Of a stretch of DNA of 46,230 nucleotides, positions 30,670 to 36,781 are shown piece after piece. The notes under the pieces were generated by a model. It did no database searches. It was not told the origin of the DNA and saw only the letters and a program-made list of their open reading frames with translations. Each line of letters opens with the position of its first letter. Positions within the stretch are counted from its first letter, which is position 1. Origin of the DNA: Pseudomonadota bacterium (GTDB lineage Bacteria; Desulfobacterota; JAPLJL01); assembly GCA_026388655.1 (NCBI GenBank), contig JAPLJI010000068.1:1-46230 (forward strand), written 5' to 3'. The position numbers and the translations under genes were made by a program.

Positions 30670-30997
30670 TCTCGTCCCGTAGTCGTTCAATTCATCGAGC
30701 TATTATCCTGAAAAATGCAGTTAGTATTTTCGAATATTATGTAGTTGCCCGATTTATCGGGCTCTTTTAAAAACCGCCGATGAATCGGCACACTACAAAA
30801 AAATCCGCTCACGAAAGACGGAAGTACGAATCCAACTTCATTTTTCGGGTTTATTCGACATATCCCACCGACTTATCAACGGGAAAATCCGTTCTCTAAT
30901 CAACCCTTCGACTACGCTCAGGGTCGATACTGAGCGGCACCTTTTTCCCCGCCCTAAAGGGCAGGGTTTGGGCGCCGTCGAAGTATCAACCCAGCGT
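30670..30997. repeat. Gene-free stretch with a TGTAGT...ACTACA element
   Basis: A complete 58-base element lies at 30740-30797: TGTAGTTGCCCGA, palindrome CCCGATTTATCGGG, TTTTAAAAA centre, palindrome GCCGATGAATCGGC, ACTACA. A decayed relative may precede it (TAGTCGTTCAATTCATCGAGC, about 30681-30701). A CTTCGACTACGCTCAGGG-type short repeat follows near 30906. No gene is visible. Confidence 0.7.
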
Positions 30998-31357
30998 TTA
31001 CTCCTGAAGAGCGCGGGGTGTTATCAGCAATTGAATCCCTTCAATGATTTCTGGTATTCGCTGGCGCGATAACGAACCGATTTTTTCAACCAGATCGTTT
31101 TTATCAACGGTGAAAATTTGAGAGATATTCACCACGCTCGGTTTCGCCAGGTTGGCTTCCCCCTTTTCCAGAAGAATATTGCCGGGCGCCCGACCCCGTC
31201 GTAGATTTGAAGTCAAGGCGCATACAACCGTGGTGCTAATCCGGCTTTGATTGAAAACATCATTTTGAACGACCACATGCGGGTGGCGATAGCCCGGTCC
31301 CGACCCGGATGGCTCGCCCAGGTTGACCCAGAATACGTCACCCTGTTTTATCACCAT
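30998..31357 (-). CDS. mazF: MazF/PemK-type endoribonuclease toxin
   Basis: A 119-residue toxin of the MazF/PemK (ChpB) fold that cuts mRNA at short sequences. Visible: QGDVFWVNLGEPSGSG, GYRHPHVVVQND (catalytic Arg24), VVCALTSNLRR (T49/S50), GNILLEKGEANL, PSVVNISQIFTVDK and RIPEIIEGIQLLI. Family length is usual. ATG 31357 overlaps the antitoxin stop by 7 bases (ATGGTGA), typical of TA operons. Probably transcribed from the autoregulated promoter at 31667-31695. Confidence 0.9.
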   Translation of the reverse strand: MVIKQGDVFWVNLGEPSGSGPGYRHPHVVVQNDVFNQSRISTTVVCALTSNLRRGRAPGNILLEKGEANLAKPSVVNISQIFTVDKNDLVEKIGSLSRQRIPEIIEGIQLLITPRALQE

Positions 31358-31605
31358 TGATTTTTTACCAGTTTCCGGTGCCGGGAACGCATCCTGGCTT
31401 TCAGTGTTTCTTCCTCCGCGTCCGGGAGATCGCCGTAGGCTTCATTTAGGTCATTGAGCAGCTTCCGACTTTTACAGTGTTGGATATACTCCTGGGCCGC
31501 ACGTGAAAAAATTCGGCTTCGAGATATTTTCATCTCTTTGGCCAAGTTATCCAGTTCCCGGTATAGCGGCTCTTCAATCGAAATAGCGGTTTTTACGCTG
31601 GGCAT
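31351..31605 (-). CDS. Ribbon-helix-helix antitoxin partner of MazF
   Basis: An 84-residue protein. The N-terminus PSVKTAISIEEPLYRELDNLAKEM and SRSRIFSRAAQEYI fit a ribbon-helix-helix DNA-binding fold (beta strand then two helices, with SRS at the turn). The C-terminal tail NDLNEAYGDLPDAEEETLK is the acidic toxin-binding part. I choose ATG 31605 because the upstream in-frame stretch (to 31695) lies in the promoter. It should neutralise MazF and repress its own operon by binding the palindrome at 31660-31682. Confidence 0.87.
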   Translation of the reverse strand: MPSVKTAISIEEPLYRELDNLAKEMKISRSRIFSRAAQEYIQHCKSRKLLNDLNEAYGDLPDAEEETLKARMRSRHRKLVKNQW

Positions 31606-31659
31606 AAGGTCTCGTTCCGTCTCCCGGGCAGGGACAACCCCCGCCCCTACCATTAATAT

Positions 31660-31682
31660 TACCAATATTATTAATATTGGTA
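31660..31682. promoter_or_regulatory. Operator palindrome of the mazEF-like operon
   Basis: Perfect 23-base palindrome: arms TACCAATATTA and TAATATTGGTA around a single central base. It covers the -10 box of the promoter, as expected for an antitoxin operator. A further ATTAATATT half copy lies just beside it (31652-31660). Confidence 0.8.
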
Positions 31683-31695
31683 TAACTATTGTCAA
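31667..31695 (-). promoter_or_regulatory. Promoter of the mazEF-like operon
   Basis: Minus strand: TTGACA (31695-31690), exactly 17 bases, AATAAT (31672-31667). The -35 is perfect and the -10 matches 5 of 6. Transcription would begin around 31660, 55 bases before the antitoxin ATG. Confidence 0.75.
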
Positions 31696-31740
31696 TACCT
31701 AATCGAAAAGAACCAGACGTGAAAAGATTTTCTCATTAAC

Positions 31741-31908
31741 GAAGCTCCCCGTGGCAAGACCTCGGGGTATCTAAGTCAAAAAGATTCTTATGTTGTCTTT
31801 TGTCATTCCTGCGGAAGCAGGAATCCAGGTACAAAAAATACTAGATTCCGCATCAAGTGCGGAATGACAGAAATAAGGTAACCCCGTAGCCAGACCACGG
31901 GGAATTAC
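31741..31908. repeat. Complete four-hairpin composite element
   Basis: Hairpin A CCCCGTGG-CAAGA-CCTCGGGG (31747-31767, one mismatch). Hairpin B has arms ATTCCTGC/GCAGGAAT and hairpin C has arms ATTCCGCA/TGCGGAAT (apart from an AAG loop). Hairpin D is CCCCGTAG-CCAGA-CCACGGGG (31882-31902, one mismatch). About 168 bases. It ends next to the first codons of the truncated antitoxin reading frame. Confidence 0.8.
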
Positions 31909-31918
31909 AAGTTAAATA

Positions 31919-32080
31919 TTACAAATCCTCCCGGGAACGGTGCTTGATTTCCGGGAAGAATCCAACCGCCTGGTTGCCGAGAAAACCGAAGTTAAAAATA
32001 TCCTTGACCGCGCCTACGGGCGATTTGGTTCCCACCGGAAGACCGACGACATCATCCGGTCTCTCCGGGGCAAATCATGA
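31919..32080 (+). pseudogene. AbrB/VapB-type antitoxin remnant lacking its N-terminal half
   Basis: The open frame between TAA 31913 and TGA 32078 reads ILQILPGTVLDFREESNRLV and then AEKTEVKNILDRAYGRFGSH and a KTDDIIRSLRGKS tail. This corresponds to the second half of AbrB-fold antitoxins ('...LGLKPGDxLDFREExGRLV...' plus a tail ending in 'TDEIIRELRG'). The first ~25 residues with the start codon are missing, and the four-hairpin element 31741-31908 sits exactly there. GTG 31940 could still start a 46-residue fragment, VLDFREESNR, which lacks the DNA-binding fold but keeps the toxin-binding tail. Stop overlaps the VapC start (ATGA). Confidence 0.75.
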
Positions 32081-32490
32081 TCACCGCTTTAGATTCAAAT
32101 GTCCTCATCGATATTCTGGAACCTGATCCGAAACACGGTCCCGCTTCGCGCGAGGCCTTGCGCCGATGTTTGCGGGAAGGTTCTGTAGTTGCCTGCGAGG
32201 TGATCTGGGCTGAAGTGGCGACCGTTTTCGGCCCAGTTCAAAATGAACTTATTGCGGTCCTCCGCGAAATCGGGATTGCTTATTCCCCCATGAATGAAGA
32301 AGCCGCCTTGAAAGCGGCTGAGTGTTGGTATCGTTATCGAAAGAAAATACGCTCAACCGAGCGCACAGTTGCCGATTTCCTTATCGGCGGCCATGCTCTG
32401 GTGCAGGCCGACCGCCTCCTCACCCGTGACCGGGGATTTTACCGGGAATATTTCAAACCCCTTTCCCTTGTTGATCCCCATCGGTTTTAA
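32077..32490 (+). CDS. vapC: VapC-type PIN-domain ribonuclease toxin
   Basis: A 137-residue PIN protein with all four acidic active-site residues: D6 in TALDSNVLIDIL, E46 in CEVIWAEVA, D100 in TVADFLIGGHAL and D118 in LLTRDRGFYREYF. These bind Mg2+/Mn2+ to cut RNA (often tRNA-fMet). ATG 32077 overlaps the stop of the antitoxin remnant. The toxin is intact although its antitoxin appears truncated, so either the fragment still neutralises it, a cognate from elsewhere does, or expression has been lost. Confidence 0.9.
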   Translation: MITALDSNVLIDILEPDPKHGPASREALRRCLREGSVVACEVIWAEVATVFGPVQNELIAVLREIGIAYSPMNEEAALKAAECWYRYRKKIRSTERTVADFLIGGHALVQADRLLTRDRGFYREYFKPLSLVDPHRF

Positions 32491-32519
32491 AACCAAAAAA
32501 CTCCACTTTTCAATCACTT

Positions 32520-32774
32520 GACACGGATTTAACGGATTCATAATTAGAAATGAACCTCCCCGCGGCAGAGACCGCGGGGTATCTAAGGAATGTTCTTAAG
32601 TCGTCCGTCATCCCTGCGAAAGCAGGGATCCAGGGATTTCCGAAAAAACTGGATTCCCGCTTCCGCGGGAATGACAGAAATAAGGTAACCCCATGGCAAG
32701 ACCATGGGGAATTACATGTTCAAACCCCAATTAGAGCCAATTTTCTAACCGTGCCTATCCGTGTAATCCGTGTC
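32520..32774. repeat. GACACGGAT...ATCCGTGTC element interrupted by a four-hairpin element
   Basis: Left end GACACGGATTTAACGGATTCA at 32520; right end ATCCGTGTAATCCGTGTC at 32757-32774. The right half (AGCCAATTTTCTAACCGTG...) matches the intact copy at 27409-27526. Between the two halves lies a complete four-hairpin element (about 32552-32713), hence a nested insertion. Confidence 0.75.
32552..32713. repeat. Complete four-hairpin composite element (nested copy)
   Basis: Four perfect hairpins. A has arms CCCCGCGG/CCGCGGGG (32558-32579) and B has arms ATCCCTGC/GCAGGGAT (32610-32629). C has arms ATTCCCGC/GCGGGAAT (32653-32672) and D has arms CCCCATGG/CCATGGGG (32689-32709). Bases 32584-32713 match 43589-43718 with four differences in 130. 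Confidence 0.85.
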
Positions 32775-32848
32775 AGATTATTACTAATGGGATTTTAAAT
32801 ATTTTTGAAAAAGGCAAAACGCAAGACCCCGATTTTACAAAAACATCC

Positions 32849-33085
32849 TCAAAGCGAATATACCGCCATGGGAATTTCTTTTTCGGCCTTGCGCCGCCGG
32901 ATACTTCCTTCGATTGTCTTGAGAACATTAGCGGTATAGTACTTGGTGCCGCATTTCTTACACACTCCGGCTGGAATATTTTTTATCAATACGTAACGAT
33001 TTCCGATCTTTCGAGGTGAGTCGATCATTTTATCAATGATAACGCCCTGACAGTACTCGCACCGTTCATCCTCCCAAAATCCCAT
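32849..33085 (-). CDS. YgiT-type zinc-finger antitoxin-like protein
   Basis: A 78-residue protein with a zinc site C9xxC12 (CEYC) and C42xxC45 (CKKC), the N-terminal module of MqsA/YgiT-type antitoxins. There is no C-terminal HTH, as in the short YgiT proteins that partner DUF4258 toxins. IPAGVCKKCGTKYY and the 'V...IE' helix are typical. I choose ATG 33085 since AAAGGAGGGGG sits just upstream. A fragment of a DUF4258-like gene directly precedes it, so this is likely an orphaned antitoxin. Confidence 0.85.
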   Translation of the reverse strand: MGFWEDERCEYCQGVIIDKMIDSPRKIGNRYVLIKNIPAGVCKKCGTKYYTANVLKTIEGSIRRRKAEKEIPMAVYSL

Positions 33086-33098
33086 TCTGCCCCCTCCT

Positions 33099-33194
33099 TT
33101 ATTGTTTAATTTCATCTTCGTAAACGGTAATAACTTTCAATTTCCAGGTTTTATCCCGAATGTAAATGAGGGGCAGGCCCCATTGTTTCTGAGT
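33099..33194 (-). pseudogene. C-terminal remnant of a DUF4258-type toxin
   Basis: Minus strand, between TGA (33197-33195) and TAA (33101-33099), the frame reads TQKQWGLPLIYIRDKTWKLK then VITVYEDEIKQ. Known DUF4258 proteins end in a 'GRPLHVV...IITVYEP' strand pair; the GLPLIYI...VITVYE pattern fits this end and precedes a YgiT gene exactly as in the usual toxin-antitoxin order. The N-terminal ~50 residues are missing, replaced by the HepT gene. Short, so moderate confidence. Confidence 0.55.
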
Positions 33195-33632
33195 TCAGAC
33201 ATGATTTTTTCGATTTTTAAATAGAACTTCGTCGGCTTTTTTCGCAAACTCCCGCAAATCATCAATCCGGTTCTTAATGGCCAATATATTTTGCCAATTT
33301 ACCTTCAGGTATTGATGGATGGTTTCGTTCCGGCGTTTTACGAGCGGTGCGACCCGAAGGGCGACCTCGCCGAAGTATTCATGGCAGGCCAGGACCGTGT
33401 CCTTATAGGTATCAGGGATGGTTTTCTTATGTTTTTTAAGACATTCTTCGGCGAGATCAACCATACATAAAATAATATCGTTAATGGTTTTATCCAAAAT
33501 ATTTCTGATGTCCCGGTCGGCAAAATATCGGTCTTTGTCTACCTTTTCCAATTTGGCGGTGAAATAGACGGTAGACTCGTTTATAAAACCGATGAGCCTA
33601 TTGGCTTTTTCCTGGTCCGGCTTATTTGCCAT
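33195..33632 (-). CDS. hepT: HepT-type HEPN-domain toxin
   Basis: A 145-residue all-helical HEPN protein. The RNase motif RX4HXY is complete in VKRRNETIHQYLKVNW (R101, H106, Y108). Helices around ADRDIRNILDKTINDIIL and DTVLACHEYFGEVA fit the family. HepT toxins cut RNA (tRNA ends) and are silenced when the partner nucleotidyltransferase adds AMP residues to the Tyr of this motif. I choose ATG 33632 because GGAGGG lies 6 bases before it; the start overlaps the mntA end by 11 bases. Order antitoxin-toxin is typical. Confidence 0.88.
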   Translation of the reverse strand: MANKPDQEKANRLIGFINESTVYFTAKLEKVDKDRYFADRDIRNILDKTINDIILCMVDLAEECLKKHKKTIPDTYKDTVLACHEYFGEVALRVAPLVKRRNETIHQYLKVNWQNILAIKNRIDDLREFAKKADEVLFKNRKNHV

Positions 33633-34029
33633 TGGCAGCCCTCCTGAATCTGATTCCCTCCGCTTCATGAAGAGCCCAGTGGCTTTTGGCATAGAAGGTA
33701 TCCCAATCGGGGTCAACCAGATGGATTCCTTTCAGCGCCTCCTGGACGACAAAGGGGGATTCATCCTCATCATCGAGCAAGAGGAGGGAAACCGGTGTCT
33801 CGGACGCCATCAGAATTTCATTGCCGATCTCCTCTCTTTCAACTTCGTTTCGGGAGGGGATCAAAACCGCGAGGTCGATATCAGAATGTTTATGCGGCTT
33901 GCCTTCGGCATAGGAGCCGTAGAGCAGGGCTATCTTTATTCTGCCCTGGCGCCGGAGCCGGTTCAGGACCCGCTTGATCGGGCTTATTTCGTTCTGCGGA
34001 TTTTTTTGCATTTTGGATCGTTGGTTCAC
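33622..34029 (-). CDS. mntA: MntA-type minimal nucleotidyltransferase antitoxin
   Basis: A 135-residue minimal nucleotidyltransferase. GSX10DXD motif in LYGSYAEGKPHKHSDIDLAV: G38, S39, D50, D52. The C-terminal part (SLLLLDDEDESPFVVQEALKGIHLVD) is usual for MntA. It AMPylates and so neutralises HepT. GTG 34029 is the probable start (AGGA about 10 bases before); ATG 34011 is an alternative. A third acidic catalytic residue is probably in the 'VSLLLLDDEDE' segment. Confidence 0.88.
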   Translation of the reverse strand: MNQRSKMQKNPQNEISPIKRVLNRLRRQGRIKIALLYGSYAEGKPHKHSDIDLAVLIPSRNEVEREEIGNEILMASETPVSLLLLDDEDESPFVVQEALKGIHLVDPDWDTFYAKSHWALHEAEGIRFRRAANGK

Positions 34030-34084
34030 ATTTAAATTCTATCCTGTTTCCCTTTGACGGGGAAGGAGAGAACAATCAGCAAGT

Positions 34085-34231
34085 GGAGCCCCACGGCTAA
34101 AGCCGTGGCACCTCCACCAAGCTTACGGCGGGAGGAACCCGCCGAAGCTAACCCTCCTTCGCTAAAGCTACGGAGGGTTACCCGCCCAAAGAGCATTCAT
34201 CTACGGGTAAACCCGTGGCCTTCTGCGAAGG
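34085..34231. repeat. Cluster of five short hairpins
   Basis: In the 454-base gap upstream of mntA: CCACGGCTAAAGCCGTGG (34091-34108), CGGCGGG/CCCGCCG (34126-34144), ACCCTCC/GGAGGGT (34151-34178), ACGGGTAAACCCGT (34203-34216) and CCTTCTGCGAAGG (34219-34231). An open frame crosses it but its sequence is only repeat words. The remaining 34232-34483 contains no gene that I can support. Confidence 0.7.
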
Positions 34232-34483
34232 CGGGTAACCATTAATCCGCAAATCCATCTGGTCAACCAGGGAAAGAAAAATGAAATCCTTTTCGCCCTG
34301 TTTTTTCCCTTGATCGGTTGCCTTTTAATAGGAGACCCCAAGCACCTATGACCGGATTGGGGATTTTCAAATCAGTGCCCGGCGAAGTCGATAATTTCAA
34401 ATTTTAGGTCCGATCCCCTTGCAACTTTTCAACTTATCACCTACGTCCCAGAGATACTTGCATGGTATACCGCGCCCTCGTAA

Positions 34484-34870
34484 CTAATCCTCAATGGTCT
34501 GGCCATAATTCCATCCTACCCCTTCCAAATACCAAAGTAAAAACCTGACCCTAGGTGCTTTCACCATGCGATTAATAGCGTCTTTACCAAAGGGAATGTT
34601 TATCTCGACGGTGGGAGTTAGGGTGGTTTGGATAACCGAAAGTGCGATCAAAACAGGTATGCGCCCTGGCCAATCTTCTTCTTCACTTACGGCTACGGCC
34701 AGCGGCCCAGCCGCATCACTCCGATACCAAGTCAAAGCCTTGTATGGTCCGCCTTCTCCCCCTGGAAATCCCCATAATTGTTTTTTCGGATTACCGAGTT
34801 GGCGCGTCAACTCCCGTCGTAATGCTTGGAGGCCCTCTCGGGTCTCACGGACGTTGGTTACAACTCTCAC
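34484..34870 (-). CDS. Unrecognised protein, perhaps the body of a split exported protein
   Basis: A 128-residue protein, unrecognised: RVVTNVRETREGLQALRREL helix, then LWGFPGGEGGPYKALTWYRS and hydrophobic strand-like segments (VLIALSVIQ, VEINIPFG, RFLLWYLEGVGW). GTG 34870 overlaps the stop of the 48-residue signal-peptide gene (GTGA), with GGAGG 6 bases before. If the two frames were joined they would make one secreted protein of about 150 residues; both possibilities (translational coupling or frameshift) remain open. Confidence 0.6.
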   Translation of the reverse strand: MRVVTNVRETREGLQALRRELTRQLGNPKKQLWGFPGGEGGPYKALTWYRSDAAGPLAVAVSEEEDWPGRIPVLIALSVIQTTLTPTVEINIPFGKDAINRMVKAPRVRFLLWYLEGVGWNYGQTIED

Positions 34871-35013
34871 ACTGATCCTCCGTCCGGATCGCCTTTCAGT
34901 TCTACCTCGAAGATAACCAAAACCTCTTTTTTCTGGGCGAAGAGAACCGGAGCCAGGAAGGCAAGGAGAATAAAGGTTGGGATCAGTTTTTTTATGATTA
35001 GTTTAGCCCGCAT
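34867..35013 (-). CDS. 48-residue protein with signal peptide
   Basis: MRAKLIIKKLIPTFILLAF then LAPVLFA|QKKE: a clear Sec signal, leaving only about 22 mature residues (KKEVLVIFEVELKGDPDGGS). ATG 35013 chosen; the upstream in-frame extension has no signal logic. The tiny mature part and the overlap with the next gene suggest either a small exported peptide or the front of a frameshifted gene. Confidence 0.55.
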   Translation of the reverse strand: MRAKLIIKKLIPTFILLAFLAPVLFAQKKEVLVIFEVELKGDPDGGSV

Positions 35014-35128
35014 TTTATAACCGCTGGGTAATAAATTCAAACTATTATTCTGAACCCGATGGGAAAAATGGGCGATGAAAATCAGCCAACGGAACTTATT
35101 CATTGTCGAGGACAATAAAAAAAACAAG

Positions 35129-35152
35129 CGCCCGATAAATCGGGCAACTACA
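35129..35152. repeat. Half copy of the TGTAGT...ACTACA element
   Basis: GCGCCCGATAAATCGGGCAACTACA: right-hand palindrome and end only, just past the stop of the metallo-beta-lactamase-fold gene. Confidence 0.6.
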
Positions 35153-35179
35153 AACCAAATATCTCGGATAACAACTTTT

Positions 35180-35887
35180 TCAGATTTCGAGGGTTTCGCC
35201 TTCGGCGAGGACGCGGATCTTTTCCTTCAGCCCCGGGCCGGATTTCCGCAGTAATTCTTCGGGGCTTCCTTTCATGGAAAAAAGAAGAGGAACGGACACT
35301 CCCGCGGCAAAATGAATCGGAATCAAAATCTTCGGGTTGAGAATCTCGGCGGCCCGGAGGGCGTCCGCCGGGTCCATTCCCAGCTTGAACCCGAGCATCC
35401 TGACCCCGCCGATCGGAAGGAAGGCCGCGTCGATCCTGAACCGGGAAGCGATCTCTTTCATTCCCGGGAAAAGAACCGTATCGCCGGCGAAATAGACTGT
35501 TTTTCCTTCCTTGATCATATAACCCACGCACTGGCCGGGGTGCCGGGCCGGTACGGCGGTTATGGTCACGGGCGGAAGGGAAAATTCCTCCCCCGGGGAA
35601 AGCTCAACCACTTCCAGAAACCCCAGCCTGATTAATTTGTTCTTTAAACCCCGCGGGGAAACGACCTGGGCTTGTTTGGGGAGCGTGACCAGACTCTCGG
35701 CGTGCAGGTGATCCCCATGTCCATGAGAGATGAGGATTAAATTCAAATCCTGGAGCTCTTCCGGCTTGACCTGGCGCGGCCGGGCCGGGAAAAACCTAAA
35801 ATTCCCGACCAACCAGGGATCGGTGATGATTTTCTTCCCCCCAGATTCAATAACCAGGGTGGAATGTTTTATGTAGCGGATTTTCAT
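35180..35887 (-). CDS. Metallo-beta-lactamase-fold hydrolase (UPF0173-like)
   Basis: A 235-residue MBL-fold protein. Starts KIRYIKHSTLVIESGGKKII-TDPWL, with the metal motif LISHGHGDHLHAE (H55, H57, D59, H60). Later ligands are in PARHPGQ, YFAGDTV (Asp) and IPIHF. This is the L-ascorbate-6-phosphate-lactonase-like/UPF0173 group that includes YtkL-like hydrolases. Two Zn or Mn ions expected. ATG 35887; the TTG-started extension upstream is made of repeat words, so not used. Substrate unknown. Confidence 0.85.
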   Translation of the reverse strand: MKIRYIKHSTLVIESGGKKIITDPWLVGNFRFFPARPRQVKPEELQDLNLILISHGHGDHLHAESLVTLPKQAQVVSPRGLKNKLIRLGFLEVVELSPGEEFSLPPVTITAVPARHPGQCVGYMIKEGKTVYFAGDTVLFPGMKEIASRFRIDAAFLPIGGVRMLGFKLGMDPADALRAAEILNPKILIPIHFAAGVSVPLLFSMKGSPEELLRKSGPGLKEKIRVLAEGETLEI

Positions 35888-35904
35888 GGTTTTGTCTGGT
35901 TTCA

Positions 35905-35999
35905 GAGGTTCAGGGTTCAACGTTCACAGTTATTCTTCAAACCCTAAAATCTTCTTCCTTTTCTAACCTTGAACCGTGAACCCTGGAACGGTGAACCTG
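35905..35999. repeat. Iterated GGTTCA/TGAACC palindrome
   Basis: Left words GGTTCAGGGTTCAACGTTCAC, right words TTGAACCGTGAACCCTGGAACGGTGAACC, with a TTCTTCCTTTTC centre: another word-built palindrome, filling the gap before the SRPBCC gene end. Confidence 0.6.
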
Positions 36000-36003
36000 G
36001 TGG

Positions 36004-36657
36004 CTATTTTTTCTTTTCCAACTCATCCTTGACCGACTTGACCACGGTCAAGGCTGTGGCGGAAATGGCGGCCACCCCGAAAACCGGGTTTTTTTCCGAA
36101 ACGTATTTAATCACGGTTTTAACCAGGAAACCCTTGGGAACGATTTCATAGGTGATCCGATAAAAAACGACGGTTTCCTTCCCCCCCTCCATTTCATAAA
36201 GCTCCCAGGAACCATCGGAAAACTTCAGGTCTCCTCCGACCAGGCTCCAGGTCATTCTTCCCGGCGGTTCCAGGACGAAGCGCAGGGTATAGCTGAAGCG
36301 GAGGGGCAGAACCGATATCCCGGATTTCACTTTGTGGAGAACATCCCGGGCATTGCCTTCGCTTTTTAACACCATAACGGTTTCCACTTCCGGGAAAAAC
36401 TCCGGGTAGCGAACGAAATCGGTAACCAGTTTCCAGACCTCTTCCCGGGGGGCGTTGATCCAGATTCCCGCGGTGACAAACTGCTTGTGCTCGACCGGAG
36501 GTTCCTCCACGATCACCACCACGCCCTTTTTCAGGACCTCCTGGAGCCTTTCGTTAATCAGGGACGACATTTTCCCCTCTCCGGCCGACGCGGGATAAAC
36601 CGTCTGCCCGATGAAAGCCAAGGGAAAGATTGCCAGGATCAGAAAAATTCTTTTCAT
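36004..36657 (-). CDS. Exported SRPBCC (START/polyketide-cyclase-like) protein A
   Basis: A 217-residue protein. Sec signal KRIFLILAIFPLAFIGQTVYPASA then mature GEGK. SRPBCC hallmark: AGIWINAPREEVWKLVTDFVRYPEFFPEVETV, later VVFYRITYEIVPKGF, a ligand-binding helix-grip fold that holds lipids or cofactors. The C-terminus (AISATALTVVKSVKDELEKKK) is a helix. ATG 36657 (MKRIFLI) chosen; the upstream in-frame region includes repeat DNA. Adjacent to a paralogue on the same strand, 124 bases upstream. Confidence 0.83.
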   Translation of the reverse strand: MKRIFLILAIFPLAFIGQTVYPASAGEGKMSSLINERLQEVLKKGVVVIVEEPPVEHKQFVTAGIWINAPREEVWKLVTDFVRYPEFFPEVETVMVLKSEGNARDVLHKVKSGISVLPLRFSYTLRFVLEPPGRMTWSLVGGDLKFSDGSWELYEMEGGKETVVFYRITYEIVPKGFLVKTVIKYVSEKNPVFGVAAISATALTVVKSVKDELEKKK

Positions 36658-36698
36658 AGCATGCATTGGCAAATCATTGTTCATTGTTTGTTGCTTTA

Positions 36699-36722
36699 AG
36701 CCCGATGAATCGGGCAACTACA
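36699..36722. repeat. Half copy of the TGTAGT...ACTACA element
   Basis: AAGCCCGATGAATCGGGCAACTACA, same half as at 35129-35152. The palindromic core differs by one paired change (GATGAATC versus GATAAATC). Confidence 0.55.
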
Positions 36723-36781
36723 ATTCCTATTTCTTGTCGCTTACCGCTTCCGGTTTTACTGTTGGTCTTTTCACCCATTGC

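Noticed and set aside
32550-32798. Open frame with the peptide VIPAKAGIQGFPKKLDSRFRG
   Set aside because: This is the translation of the hairpin repeat that turns up wherever such repeats exist; not a gene.
34054-34245. Open frame of 63 codons across the five-hairpin cluster
   Set aside because: It consists only of hairpin words; no ribosome site and no homology signal.
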